Both the position numbers and the translations under genes were made by a program. Under the pieces are notes generated by a model. The model was not told the origin of the DNA and ran no database searches. It worked only from the letters and a program-made list of their open reading frames with translations. From Nemertoderma westbladi (lineage: Eukaryota > Xenacoelomorpha > Nemertodermatida > Nemertodermatidae), in NCBI GenBank assembly GCA_032718475.1, contig JAUCBJ010001553.1, forward strand, positions 1 to 33,589: a stretch of 33,589 nucleotides of DNA. Reading direction: 5' to 3'. Below, piece after piece: positions 1-10,626 of this stretch (position 1 is the first letter of the stretch; each line of letters begins with the position of its first letter).

Positions 1-530
1 TGTCTTTCTCGATTTTGACCCCGATTTTGTCTTTCCCTATTATGTCCTCTGTGTGCATGGTATGTGTCCGAATTTGTGTTTACCATTGTGTACTTGATAT
101 TGTGAACATCTGTTGAGTACAGTGACTGGTAAGTGGTTACTTGTTCCTAGCTTTCGCACTTTCGCACTTTCCTAGCTTTCAGTATTGTTTGCGGAACTTA
201 CTTCCCCTCAATACTGCCGGCGAGGCGGGTGAAAACGTGTCAATATTCCATGTTGGGTAGCGCAAGCCCACATGGGACAAGACCGTCGGTTAGGCCCAAG
301 GGCGACCTTGGTGCTCGATCGCTATCGACTGGGCCACCCGCTGGTTGACTCTCTGAGTTGGCTCAATGTACAGTCAGGCCACAGTAAGTTGACAGTAGCC
401 GCCCATCTGGCTACACGTTCGACGAGCTGTGCCGTTGTGATCGGGGGACCGATAACAGAACCCGGGAAGCATAGGGCCACCCTCCAGCCCGGTCTGATAA
501 TAACATCAGTCACATTGGCCCCAGGGGTGG
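1..530. repeat. R1 repeat, copy a (truncated by window start)
   Basis: This stretch matches 18172-18692 closely along its whole length, at roughly 90% by eye, with small indels such as an extra TTTCGCAC-type duplication near 155-175. Both copies end at nearly the same place (GGCCCCAGGGGTG here, GGCCCCAAGGTG there) and both then run directly into BEL/Pao coding sequence: RT here, gag there. The shared right edge suggests a defined unit. It could be a leader or LTR fragment of a related element. The open frame inside it does not look coding, because most differences between the copies change the amino acid and the second copy lacks the ATG. Confidence 0.75.
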
Positions 531-537
531 TGGAAAG

Positions 538-1602
538 GTGTCCGCCTCGTTGGTGCGCCTCGGGGAGGAGCCCAGAAGGACACAAGCGCTGCTACCGACA
601 GGACATTTTGAAGTTGGAATGTTGTGGCGTCGACAACCTCCTAAGTTGGAGAACAACTACAACTTGGCTCTGAAAAGATTGAACGGAGTAAGGGCTCGGT
701 TGTTAAAGAATCCAGACGTTAGGGAGAAGTATTGCGCCCAGATAAACAACTATTTCGCCAAGGGATTTGCTGGGAAGGTAGAGGACCCCGACTTAGTGAC
801 GGACCAGACTTATTACCCCCCACACCACTATGTGACTCACCCTGACAATCCAGACAAAGTCTGAGTAGTCAACGACTGCGCAGCAGTCTATAGAGGTATG
901 TCCCTGAACTCAGAGTTGATGGATGGTCCCAACTTAAATAACTACTTAATAGGGATACTGTTACGCTTTAGACAGCTGCGATTCGCGTTTACTTGCGACA
1001 TCGAGGCAATGTTTCACCAGGTAAGAGCCTGCAAGGCGGACCAGGGTAGTCTCCGATTTCTCTGGTATTAGAATGAAGACCTATCCGGCCCAGTGGTTAC
1101 ATACCAGATGTATGTCAGGATATTCGGTGCCCGCGATAGTCCCAACAGCACGCTGTTTGTTCTAAAGAAAACGGAAATGGCCCAGATATGTAAGTATCCA
1201 GTAGATGTTATTGAGTCCATCCTGAGAAACTTCTATATGGACGACGGATTGGTGTCCAAGGACACAGCGGAACAAGCCATAGAAGTGGCTCACGGCCTAC
1301 AGGAGTGCATGGCTACAGGAGGTTTCCCTCTGACCAAGTTCACCACCAACTCGGAGGCCCTATTAGAGTCGTTCCCGGTGAAAGATCGCGGGAGCGGAGA
1401 CATTGAATTGGGGGTAGAACCCATCCCCATGGCGCGAGTACTGGGACTAGCTTGGAATCCGAACATGGATAAGTTCCAGGTGAGAGTTTGGTTTGAGCCC
1501 AGTAGCCCGGACAAAGTTTTGACTAAGAGAATCTGCTTATCCACAATGAGTAGACTATTTGACCCGATGAACTTTATTAGCCCAATAATATTACAGGCAT
1601 GA
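538..1602 (+). pseudogene. BEL/Pao element A: reverse transcriptase (broken)
   Basis: The frame reads as the reverse transcriptase of a BEL/Pao LTR retrotransposon, which copies element RNA into DNA. Visible blocks in order are FEVGMLWR, YYPPHHYV, SLNSELMDGPN, the first catalytic Asp in CDIEAMFHQV, FGARDSPN, the YMDD box in NFYMDDGL, GGFPLTKF, VLGLAWN and RLFDPMNFISPI. The frame is intact except for three in-frame stops: TGA at 862 (where the family has Trp), TAG at 1069, and TGA at 1600, just after ILQA, where the family usually has Arg. Element B carries the same blocks at 22600-23560. No gag or protease lies upstream; the gene starts abruptly next to the R1 repeat. It cannot make a full-length protein. 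Confidence 0.9.
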
Positions 1603-2545
1603 GTATGTATGAGGAAAATTTGGTTGTCCGACCTAGAGTGGGACGAGCCAATATGCAAAGCAGTGGAGAGAGTGGGAAGCCGAGTTACATCTATTGAAAA
1701 ATATAGATATACCCCGCTCCTACTTTCCGAATCAGCTGGTATTTCCAGCTGATTTAGAACTGCATTTGTTCAGTGACGCAAGTGACACTGGCTTTGGTAT
1801 GGTAGCCTACCTTCGCCGAGAGGTAAGTCAGGATAAGTTTGAGACAGCCTTTGTGACTTCTAGATCAAAGACAATGCCGGTCAAATACATGACTGTCCCT
1901 CGTGCAGAGTTGCAGGCGGCATTAGTCTCAGTCGAGGTAAGTAAGCAGATAATAGAGGAGTTAGGCATGACATTGACCTTATTTTATTGGACAGACGCAT
2001 CCTTAGTGTTAGTGTATATTGCAGCTGACAATATTGCACTAAAGACATTTGTGGCCAACAGACACGCTCAGATCGTCGACTTCTCGACGAAGGAACAGTG
2101 GAGACATTGTCCGGGAGTGTTAAACCCGGCCGACATAACTTCGAGAGGTGCTATGCCGGCGGAATTCTGTCAGGAGGAGTCCCAGGAGTTTTGGTTGCAT
2201 GGACATGGTTTTCTAACGAGGACACAGGAACACTGGCCAGAGCGACTGAAGATAGTAACTAATCCGATGCCGATAGATGCAGAAGTCAAAGTGGAGAAAG
2301 TTTCCAAGTCTAAGTCGAAAGCCAAACTCAAGTCATTGGAGCGGCCTGATGAGTCATTGGAGAGGCCTGAAAAGTCATTGGTGCGGCCTGAAGAGTCATT
2401 GGAGCGGCCTGAAGAGTCATTGGAGCGGCCCGGAGACCTGTCAGACCAAGAGACTTACGTGACTACTAGGTCTGGAAGGGGAAGTTATGACATAAAACCA
2501 CCCTTACAGACTACACAAGGGTCACAATTGGTAAGTGACGGATAG
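1603..2545 (+). pseudogene. BEL/Pao element A: RNase H domain and linker to integrase
   Basis: This continues pol of element A. After a frame change near 1658 the reading runs QWREWEAELHLL, then the RNase H domain, which degrades the RNA strand during reverse transcription. The four acidic positions are visible: FSDASDTGFGMVAYL (D), VPRAELQAALV (E), YWTDASLVL (D) and NPADITSRG (D). From about 2230 the sequence becomes a Lys/Glu-rich linker holding five copies of a seven-residue repeat (SLERPEE type). TAG at 2543-2545 ends this part, and the integrase portion follows in the same frame after three bases. Apart from the frame change and this stop the domain looks complete, so this is one of the best-preserved parts of element A. 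Confidence 0.87.
2333..2437 (+). repeat. Five 21-bp in-frame tandem repeats
   Basis: Five consecutive 21-bp units (TCATTGGAGCGGCCTGAAGA type) start at 2333, 2354, 2375, 2396 and 2417. They encode SLERPDE, SLERPEK, SLVRPEE, SLERPEE and SLERPGD. The period is seven codons, so frame is kept. They lie in the linker between RNase H and integrase. Confidence 0.92.
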
Positions 2546-2548
2546 AAA

Positions 2549-3235
2549 ATGACCGACAAGATGGAGCCTTTGGTTTCCAAACCTGCGGGTTTGGATTCGA
2601 AACTTCCATTAGCTAGCGGGCAACCGTCGCTGGCATTAGAGCCATGTAGTATTTATGACAAATTACTAAATTCGTCTGCCTCTTGGCTAACAATTTGTAA
2701 AAGAACTGCGTGGTTAAGCCGATACGTTTCGTACCTTTGTTTAAAACATTCGGAACATTTAGGAGAACAAATGAGCACTAATATTGAGCGAATTCAGAAA
2801 TTGAAACAACCTCTGACAGAGGATGAGATTGATCAAGCGGAATTAAAGCATTTGCAGCATTATCAAATGTGTGCCTTCCCGAAAGAATTCTATCTGTTAT
2901 CGGCTCAACGACCAGTTCTCTATAAACCCCTTAGAAAATGGAGTCCATTAATCCATAAGGGTTTGATTTGTCATAGATCGAGAATCCAGACTGTCGACAT
3001 AAACTCACAGTTTAGGTTCCCAGTGATAATCCCTAGTCACCCAATAGAATTACAAAGAGCGATTCTATGGGATATACATAAGAGGTTGCATCACGCGGGA
3101 AAGTTATACTGTTTGTCGGCAGCGAGACAGCGATTCATTCTATTGCAGCCAAGCAGGGCAGTAGGTACTATGTACGACGCCTGTCTGGTTTGCAAGAGGG
3201 TGAACGCCAGAGTATTGGAACAGGAGATGGCTTAA
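2549..3235 (+). pseudogene. BEL/Pao element A: N-terminal integrase fragment (zinc-binding part)
   Basis: This segment continues pol in the same frame after the stop at 2543. Its first half has the usual pre-integrase region (ASWLTICKRTAWLSRYV; LTEDEIDQAELKHLQHYQ). Its second half holds the zinc-binding H2C2-like domain: WDIHKRLHHAGKLYCLSAAR followed by CLVCKRVNAR, with the His pair and CxxC pair visible. The frame closes with TAA at 3233, right after this domain. The catalytic D,D,E core of integrase is absent here and I could not find it in the next 290 bases, so the element cannot supply its own integration. Whether the core was deleted or replaced cannot be told from this window. Confidence 0.85.
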
Positions 3236-3523
3236 CTATTGTCCTTTTTAACTACTGTAGTCTAGTACAAGTATTGGGAGTAGCTTGGGCATCAAAAAGT
3301 GAGTTGGTCACGGCCAGTTTATCTCCGAAGTTTTTGCGCTATGCATGGGAATAGGTTAGAAGGTAGTTAGGAATGAGACAGGATCTAGAGAGCCGAACCT
3401 GAACTGCTGGAAGGCGGCCGGGGGTTTGGCAAGTCTGTCCTTCGGCATCATCTAACTGATTTACCCCAGTGTAATTAGTTACGTAATGGACCCAATTGGA
3501 TATATGTATATATACGTGGCAAA
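3236..3523. other. Non-coding stretch between integrase fragment and accessory ORF
   Basis: No ORF, RNA gene or repeat is recognised here. It sits where the integrase core and C-terminal domain would be expected, which suggests a deletion or replacement. Confidence 0.5.
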
Positions 3524-4319
3524 ATGGAGAAGGAAATGAGAGCGCAACCGAGGAGAGGGTTCACCGCCAGAGAGGAGGCGGAACTACCGTTCGCCCAACC
3601 CGGGTGTAAGGATTCGAATGTTTACTACCACGGGAGATCGGTGATGGAGTTGAACGGGAAGTATAAGCCCACGTATGAGAAGGAGTTGAGGAGGGAACGG
3701 ATGCGAGCGTTGGGACACCGCATGGAGGTTCTACGGAAAGAATAACGCACTCGTTATCCCTACGACTTTGCCCTTGATGTATGTGATATTAGCGCAGACC
3801 CCGATGAGGAAATCGCTCGTCTATACCACATTAAACATGTATTTACGATATGACGAACCGCTACCTGCAGTCCGGGATCAATTCGACGGAATGCCCCTTT
3901 ACCGGAGGACTCGAGGCGAGGATCAGGAGACGCCAAAGGTTTTCATTATATACAAGTTGTTCTACATATGTGGCGAATGCATGAATAAGCAAGACGTAGC
4001 GATTCCCGATCGACTGAATGAGCAGAATCCTGAACCGATATTAACGCGATGTCAAGCTCACCAGTTTCTTAGATACAACGAGGGAGGTTACCCGATGAGC
4101 AACCCGATGATCAGTATCGACTTTAGCGGAAAGCGACCTCCGAGACCCATTATGCCGACTGTTACGACTTTAGATCCGTATACGGAGATTAAACCCTGTT
4201 CGACACCCGCTTTGATAGAGACGGCGGCGGCCATTTCGCTATACCGAGCCTATAAGGACATAGAGGCGCGGCGCGAAGCGGCACGGGACTCGAGTACCAC
4301 CTATATCCTTATTTATTAA
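3524..4319 (+). pseudogene. Accessory ORF of element A, unknown function (one stop, one frameshift)
   Basis: I do not recognise this protein. The first frame (3524-3745) starts MEKEMRAQPRRGF and is rich in Arg and Glu. It stops at TAA 3743, but the same frame stays sensible past the stop (RYPYDFALDVCDISADPDEE) to about 3850. The reading then shifts into the frame that ends at 4319, with YDEPLPAVRDQFDGMPLYRR, a CGEC motif, and a charged tail containing DIEARREAARD. Together this would be a protein of roughly 260 residues. I see no signal peptide, clear membrane span or protease motif, so an envelope protein is unlikely. It occupies the place after pol, like the accessory ORF of element B, but I see no convincing similarity between the two. 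Confidence 0.55.
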
Positions 4320-4977
4320 ATATCATAAACACTTATATATTCAAATTAAACAAATAACAAATAAAATTGTTCTAGAACACATTTTTGTTGTATGAAATTT
4401 TTGTTGTAAGAACAGTTTCTTAGAAATTACCAAAAATGTGAAAGTCCCATAGAACATCAACAGGAAATGGCAACTCACTACTAAATGGTAGTTTTCAAAT
4501 CAAATCAACCTAAACCACCACCCATTAGTTATCACAATATCATCATAAATAAATTACGGACCATGGCCCGCCCAAGCCACCACCCCCCACTCGTACTCCC
4601 TAATTATTCCCACCACCCACCCCATTAGCATCATGTATCAGCCCACCCACCCTCCAATGTGTTTACTCATATAATATATGGCTAAGGGTCAGCCCACCCA
4701 CCCACTAATTTAATTCCATGTAGTTAAAATTACGTTTGGTATTTTTTTTATGTCATGTAACCCCCATTATCGCCCCCAACCCCAACATATTTCTATTACG
4801 TTGTTTTCATATCTGCACTATGTCATAATCTAAGACGGACGCCGAAATGTAGCATTCTAAAACATTAATACGCATCATCCAAGGACTCGGTCGCAATCCA
4901 AAACAAGTTACATCCGAAAATTAAATAATATTGCCTGCTTCCAAATTAGCTTTGATTCCATCTAAAAACGGTCATTT
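4320..4977. other. Spacer, AT-rich with CCACCCACCC-rich patches
   Basis: No gene is seen. An AATAAA lies just after the accessory ORF (within ACAAATAAAATTG near 4359) and could serve as a polyadenylation signal. From about 4510 to 4715 the plus strand carries many CCCACC and CCACCC words. No 3' LTR of element A is recognisable. Confidence 0.6.
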
Positions 4978-5553
4978 TGTATGGTAATTTTCACTCGAAA
5001 CCTCGATCATTAAATCTGCCGTAGTCGATAGAGTAGGGGTAGGTAGCGGTCCCATAGTTAAATAATGTTTAGTTAAGCCGTTGCTATGGCGGAACACCCC
5101 GTTGCTATGGTATTTTGACTCGAAACCTCGTCCATTAAATCCGCTGTAGTCGATATAGTAGGAGCAGGTAGCGGTCCCATAGTCTACTAATGTTTATTTT
5201 TGCCGTTGCTATGGCGGAACACTCTGTTCCTATGGTAATTTGACTCGAAACCTCGTCCATTAAATCCGCCGTACTCGATATTAGGAGTTGAAATTGGTCC
5301 CATAGTCTAAACATTTTTATTTAAGCCGTTGCTATGGCGGAACACCCTGTTGCTATGGTAATTTTGACTCGAAACCACGTCCATTAAATCCACTGTAGTC
5401 GATATAGTAGGGGTAGGTAGAGGTCCCATAGTCTAATAATGTTTATTTTAGCCGTTGCTATGGCCGAACACCCTGTTGCTATGGTAATTTTGACTCGAAA
5501 CCTCCTCCATTAAATCCGCTGTAGTCGATATAGTAGGGGTATGTACTATGTAG
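4978..5553. repeat. 125-bp tandem repeat array, about 4.5 copies
   Basis: The marker ACTCGAAACC recurs at 4993, 5118, 5243, 5367 and 5493, giving spacings of 125, 125, 124 and 126 bp. Each unit also has GCCGTTGCTATGG, ATTAAATCC, GTCGATATAGTAGG and GGTCCCATAGT. Units differ by point changes and small indels. The last unit is cut by the foldback element that begins at 5554, and the array does not resume after it. Confidence 0.92.
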
Positions 5554-6960
5554 TAGGGCGGTGTGTTTTTTACTTTTTTTCGATTTCATTGTTCTACCGG
5601 TGCACAAAAGTTGCCAAATGGTAAAGAAATAAGGCAAAAAAAATTTCTTTAAATTTCGTCTATGTCTTCACGGATCCCAAGAGGGTTGAAATTTTGTGCC
5701 ATCGCGATGCACCATAATGAAATTTATAACAATATAACACATTGATGAAAGATCAATGACTCAAAAAAGAACTTCCTGCATGCATCAAATGTCATCCAAT
5801 GGGTCCAAACTTAGTTAGATACCAAAATTTTAATTTTTGGATCAAGGGAAGTAGTGCCACAGGCACATGACCAGAACCTACTCTTTGGCGCAAGTGATGA
5901 TTATTCTCAATTTTGGTGATGGACAACTTTTAGTTCTCCTACGGCATTAATATTATGCTCATTAGAACCGCAATGACCGATTTAGTGGGGGTAGACACCA
6001 TCAAAATAAGCATAGAGCGAATAGTTCTTGAGATATTACAGAAAATGTTAAGTACGGCACAAGTCAACATTACCGCCTTGATGATTTATAGACAAATACA
6101 CAAAAACGTTACTTCTAATTATCTTAAGGCATCAAAAATATACACATCACTCCAACAAATTGATTTAGTGTATACAGACACCTTCAAAATTAAAGAGTAG
6201 TGATTAATTCACTATAGTTTTTATACAAAATGTGTGGAATGGTTCAATTCAATATCAAGTATTAATTGGTGGGCATAGTCTTGACATTTTGTAAAATAAC
6301 TCAAGAACTAATTACTCTACTCTTATTTTGAAGGTGTCTTCACCCACTATATCGATCATTTCTGTGATGTGTATATTCTTGATTCCTTGAGATAATTCAA
6401 AATATCATTTTTAGTGTAATTGTCCATATCACATCAAGGCGATAATGTAGACTTGTGCCGGACTTCACATTTTCTGCCATATCTCAAGAACTATTCGCTC
6501 TATGTTTGTTTTGCAGGTGTCTACTCCCACTAAATCGGCCATTGCGGTTCTATTGTGCATAATATGAATGCAGTAGGAGAACTCAAAGTTGGCCATCGCG
6601 TAAATTTAGAATAATCATCACTTGCGCCAAATGGTAGGTTCTGGCAATGTGCCTGTGGCACTAGTTCCCTTGATCCAAAAATAAAAATTTTGGTATCTAA
6701 CTAAGATTGGACCCATTTGATGACATTTTATGCATGCAGGAAGATCTTTTTTGAGTCATTGATCTTTCATCAATGTGTTATATTGTTATAAATTTCATTA
6801 TGGTGCATCGCGATGGCACAAAATTTCAACCCTCTTGGGATCCGTGAAGATATAGACGAAATTTAAAGAAATTTTTTTGCCTTATTTTTTTACCATTTGG
6901 CAACTTTTGTGCACCGGTAGAACAATGAAATCGAAAAAAAGTAAAAAACGCACCGCCCTA
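5554..6960. mobile_element. Foldback (long inverted-repeat) element, hAT-like, non-autonomous
   Basis: The left arm (5554-6232) and right arm (6285-6960) are reverse complements with a loop of about 52 bp. The outer ~420 bp match best and the inner parts are more diverged. The ends are TAGGGCGGTG and its complement CACCGCCCTA. CTATGTAG lies directly before the left end. The bases directly after the right end are CTATCTAT (6 of 8 matching), and an exact CTATGTAG sits four bases further on, at 6965-6972. An 8-bp target duplication with TAGGG/CAGGG-like ends is typical of hAT transposons; that assignment is inference. Each arm also has an internal direct repeat of about 185 bp (GATTTAGTG near 5979 and 6164). 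No transposase is present; the 81-codon ORF inside the left arm is chance. Confidence 0.85.
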
Positions 6961-7691
6961 CTATCTATGTAGTGATATGTAACAAGAGATTAAAATAAAG
7001 CCAGTCATTGTTTATATAAAAATCTTTTATTTTTCGAGGTATTTCAATTAAAACAATTCTCTCGTTAATTAGTAATTAATTTATTAACCGATTTTAGCGA
7101 AAAAATTTATCCAATACATCAGATACGGGTCCTCTACATGGTGCCAAAAAAACAGAATCGCCCTAACTAATATAGAAAAAAAAATATTATCCACCTCGTC
7201 CCTAACCCGTATTCGAACTCTGGACCACCCCCGGTCGGGATTTTTTTTGACTCCCCTATACAATCGCGCCAATCGATTTTTAAAATCAATTTTTCGTCCC
7301 TTTATCTCGGTCCTGGGGCCGTATAAAATAATTCTTGAAAAGTGATTTAAATACGCTCTTTCCAACGGTACCATCTGTTTTCCCTGAATATGTTTATAGT
7401 TTTGGCTGTGCTCGATACAGCCAAAATCCTGGTAGCCTTAAGATTGGTACGATTTTAGTGTTACGTGCGCCGTGGCGCAATTTTCGTTATAAACCGGAGT
7501 TTACAGGCCTAAACGCCGGTAGAACAGAGTGGCGCGTTTCGACAAGCAACTCTTTGACTTTAATTTGACTTTTCTGTCGCGCTTTGACAAATTTGACTTT
7601 TTTGACTATTATTTGCAAATAACATGGGTCTTTGAGTCTTGTACTGTAAAAGAATAAAATTTAAAAAATTAAAATTATTAAAAAATTTTTA
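6961..7691. other. Spacer, AT-rich; possible tRNA-like promoter boxes on minus strand
   Basis: No supported gene. On the minus strand around 7200-7285 there is a weak A-box-like TGGCGCGATTG followed about 45 bases later by the B-box-like GTTCGAATAC, and then a T-run. This could be the head of a tRNA-derived SINE, but the match is weak. The short ORFs on both strands here are not convincing. Confidence 0.45.
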
Positions 7692-8652
7692 CTTACGATA
7701 TTTTCCAACACTCGATATTTTTCAACACTCGATATTTTTTACTCTCGATATATATCAACACTCTATATTTTTACTCTCGATAATTTTACTCTCGATAATT
7801 TTCAACACTCGATATTTTTATTCTCGATATTTTTCAACACTCGATATTTTTACTCTCGATATTTTTCAACATTCTATATTTTTCAACACTCGATATTTTT
7901 ACTCTCGATATTATTCAACACTCGATATTTTTACTCTCGAATTTTTTCAACACTCGATATTTTTACTCTCGATATTTTTACTCTCGATATTTTTCAACAC
8001 TCGATATTTTTACTCTCGATATTTTTCAACACTCGATATTTTTCAACACTCGATATTTTTACTCTCGATATTTTTGAACACTCGATATTTTTCAACACTC
8101 GATATTTTTACTCTCGATATTTTTACTCTCGAAATTTTTACTCTCGATATTTTTCAACACTCGATATTTTTATTCTCGATATTTTTCAACACTCGATATT
8201 TTTACTCTCGATATTTTTCAACATTCTATATTTTTCAACACTCGATATTTTTACTCTCGATATTATTCAACACTCGATATTTTTACTCTCGAATTTTTTC
8301 AACACTCGATATTTTTACTCTCGATATTTTTACTCTCGATATTTTTCAACACTCGATATTTTTACTCTCGATATTTTTCAACACTCGATATTTTTCAACA
8401 CTCGATATTTTTACTCTCGATATTTTTGAACACTCGATATTTTTCAACACTCGATATTTTTACTCTCGATATTTTTACTCTCGAAATTTTTACTCTCGAT
8501 ATTTTTCAACACTCGATATTTTTACTCTCGATATTTTTGAACACTCGATATTTTTCAACACTCGATATTTTTACTCTCGATATTTTTACTCTCGAAATTT
8601 TTACTCTCGATATTTTTCAACACTCGATATTTTTATTCTCGATATTTTTCAA
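7692..8652. repeat. Minisatellite of 15-bp and 17-bp modules with higher-order repeats
   Basis: About 960 bp are built from two modules, ACTCTCGATATTTTT (15 bp) and CAACACTCGATATTTTT (17 bp), in an irregular order. Larger blocks are duplicated. The rare variant TTTTTGAACACTCG occurs at 8076, 8428 and 8539 (counting from its GAACA), giving offsets of 352 and 111 bp. The TATTCTCGAT variant repeats with the same 352-bp offset. A 351-codon ORF covers the array only because the modules hold no stop in the frames used; it is not a gene. Confidence 0.95.
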
Positions 8653-9970
8653 TATAACCAATTCATTGCACTGCAATATATATTCCTCCACTAAATATAT
8701 ATTTATTTTACCCGCAATCATCACTAAAATTATTTTATCACTAAAATGTCATTCGATTTCGCTGTGTATATATACAGTACTGTATATAATTTCTTTCTAT
8801 TCTATAAATTCTTTCCCTCTCAGTGTTAAAATAATGATATTATACAGTAGATATTTCTAATTGTATATTTTCAAGCATATATCAATGTAATATTCAAATT
8901 TAAATAAGAATACTGTTGGGTAATTATAAAATTACATTATTTGGTACGGTTTGTACTATTAATAATAATACCACTAATATACAGTACCGGTACTTGATTA
9001 GGCCTACAGTATATAATAATCTATTACAGTAGTGTGCCTACAAACATATCCAGCGGAATAGTTTGGACCTACCGGTAATAAGCAATTTGCTCAAACAGAA
9101 TAACATTCATTTCAAGTTTGTTTCATTGTTTGTAGGCTACTATTAGGCCTACTGTTTAAATAGCAATATTACTATGCTATAAATTAATTAATTAATGATT
9201 TGAAACTATCATTTTGATGATGGAATGAGATTAAATGTGATATACAGTATATATACAAGTATGCAGTTTTATCATGCTCCTCATTTTAATACAAGCACAT
9301 TAGAGTGGGCTATGAGATAGGCCATAAAATAAAATAGCAATTTGGTTTTACCAGAATATCCCTAAGTTAATTACATACAGTATGTAATAATTGTTGATGT
9401 TGAAGGCCAATATTCTGCAAATTTTTAATTGGTACCATGGTGACATCACTGCGGTGTGAGGAGGGGAGGGGGGGGGGGGGGGTGGGGGGTGTCAGCGAGA
9501 GACCTTACCGTGGGAGTTGGATTAGTGGAATTGTGATAAAAGAGCGGAAAAGTTGGATAGTTATTTTTACGGAACACAAGGGAGCACACACAGACGCACA
9601 CCCCAACACACTTCAGTAGAATGGGGGGTGTTTGCTGTGTCCAAACATACTGTAGGCGAATACACTAGTAATTAAAATCAGTACCAAACTGGCTGAATTC
9701 ATATAACTGTAAGAAGTTAATTACACTTTTCAATAAATTAATTGACGGTATTCCAAATCCTCTAAAAAAAGACTATAAATTACTTCTTTCCTAGATTATA
9801 TAGTTTTTGCACCAAAAATGATATCCCCAAACTTCTGTAAGCAAATATACAGAAAAGGGAAAGGTTTAAATACATATTTTTTTTCCCAGATTAAATACTT
9901 TTCGCACTAAATAATTTATATTCGTCCCAAAGTATTTTTATATATGTTCATAAATATTTTTATATTCGAT
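8653..9970. other. AT-rich spacer with a 15-G run
   Basis: No gene is recognised. The stretch has many TACAGTA, CCGGTA and GGCCTA words. A run of 15 G lies at 9468-9482 inside a purine-rich patch (9460-9490). The short ORF over that patch is a product of the G-run. Confidence 0.6.
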
Positions 9971-10222
9971 ATTGTTAACAACATCGTTTATTGTTTTGGT
10001 TAGAAAAAGCCGTCTCTAAAACCAGCTTCTTTCCCTCAATTGGTACAAGATACTGTAGTTTATTGTTTTCGTTAGAAAAAGCCATCTCTGTAACATGCTC
10101 CTTTTACCCAATTGCTAACAACATTGTTTATTGTTTTGGTTAGATAAAGTAGTCTTTGTGACATGCTCCTTACTCTCCATTGGTAACAACGTCGTTTATT
10201 GGTTTGGTTGGAAAAGCTAACT
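9971..10222. repeat. About four tandem copies of a 68-72-bp repeat
   Basis: The marker GTTTATTGTTTTGGTTAG and its variants start at 9986, 10058, 10126 and 10194, spacings of 72, 68 and 68 bp. Each unit continues with AAAAAGCC-like and ACATGCTCCTT-like words and ends near ATTGGTAACAAC. Copies are imperfect. Confidence 0.85.
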
Positions 10223-10621
10223 TTATGGAATTTCATGGCATATATCTGACTATTAATAATTATTGTTTGCTTTTTGTGTTTTAGTGTAGTAAATGTTTGT
10301 TTTGGGGCTGATGTTTTAATTCAGATTAATTTTTTTGGTCAACAAGTTAATTATTTGGTGCAAAAAGTATGTGTATTGATGTTTGCTATTTTTTTGCCAG
10401 ATTTTTTTTTTGGACCGCTTTTATGTTATTTTGTCAATGAGTAAATTATTTGGTCTCGAAAGTATGTTTTTTGGGTAAACTTTAATTGGCTTTAATTGGT
10501 AGCCTAAAATAAATTATTTTTTTTATCCTGTAACCATGGAGAATTGTCTTCCTGCTGTCACAACCAGTCCAGTAGGCCTACAGTACGGGTGATATACTTT
10601 AAGTAGGCACCGGCAGTAGGC
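10223..10621. other. AT-rich spacer before element B
   Basis: No gene or repeat is recognised. It ends at the CCTAT target site of element B. Confidence 0.6.
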
Positions 10622-10626
10622 CCTAT
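10622..10626. repeat. Target-site duplication of element B, left (CCTAT)
   Basis: CCTAT directly precedes the 5' LTR and recurs exactly at 27743-27747 after the 3' LTR. Five base pairs is the usual size for BEL/Pao integration. Confidence 0.93.

Noticed and set aside
515-530. TGGCCCCAGGGGTGG at the R1 edge as a primer-binding site after an LTR end
   Set aside because: The implied tRNA 3' end is unusual and the second copy has no CA before TGG. It is left only as a question under R1.
272-673. ORF in R1 with a similar reading at 18438-18752
   Set aside because: The second copy lacks the ATG, most differences change amino acids, and the frame runs out of R1 into unrelated sequence.
4978-5553. 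CRISPR array
   Set aside because: The repeated unit is a continuous 125-bp tandem repeat without unique spacers, in animal-type DNA.
5955-6200. 81-codon ORF inside the foldback element
   Set aside because: It lies within the inverted-repeat arm, and the matching bases on the other arm do not keep it open. No transposase motif.
7639-8860. ORFs of 351 and 144 codons over the minisatellite, with repeated TLDIF/QHSIF words
   Set aside because: They follow from the 15/17-bp modules lacking stops. There is no start context or coding signature, and the product is pure repeat.
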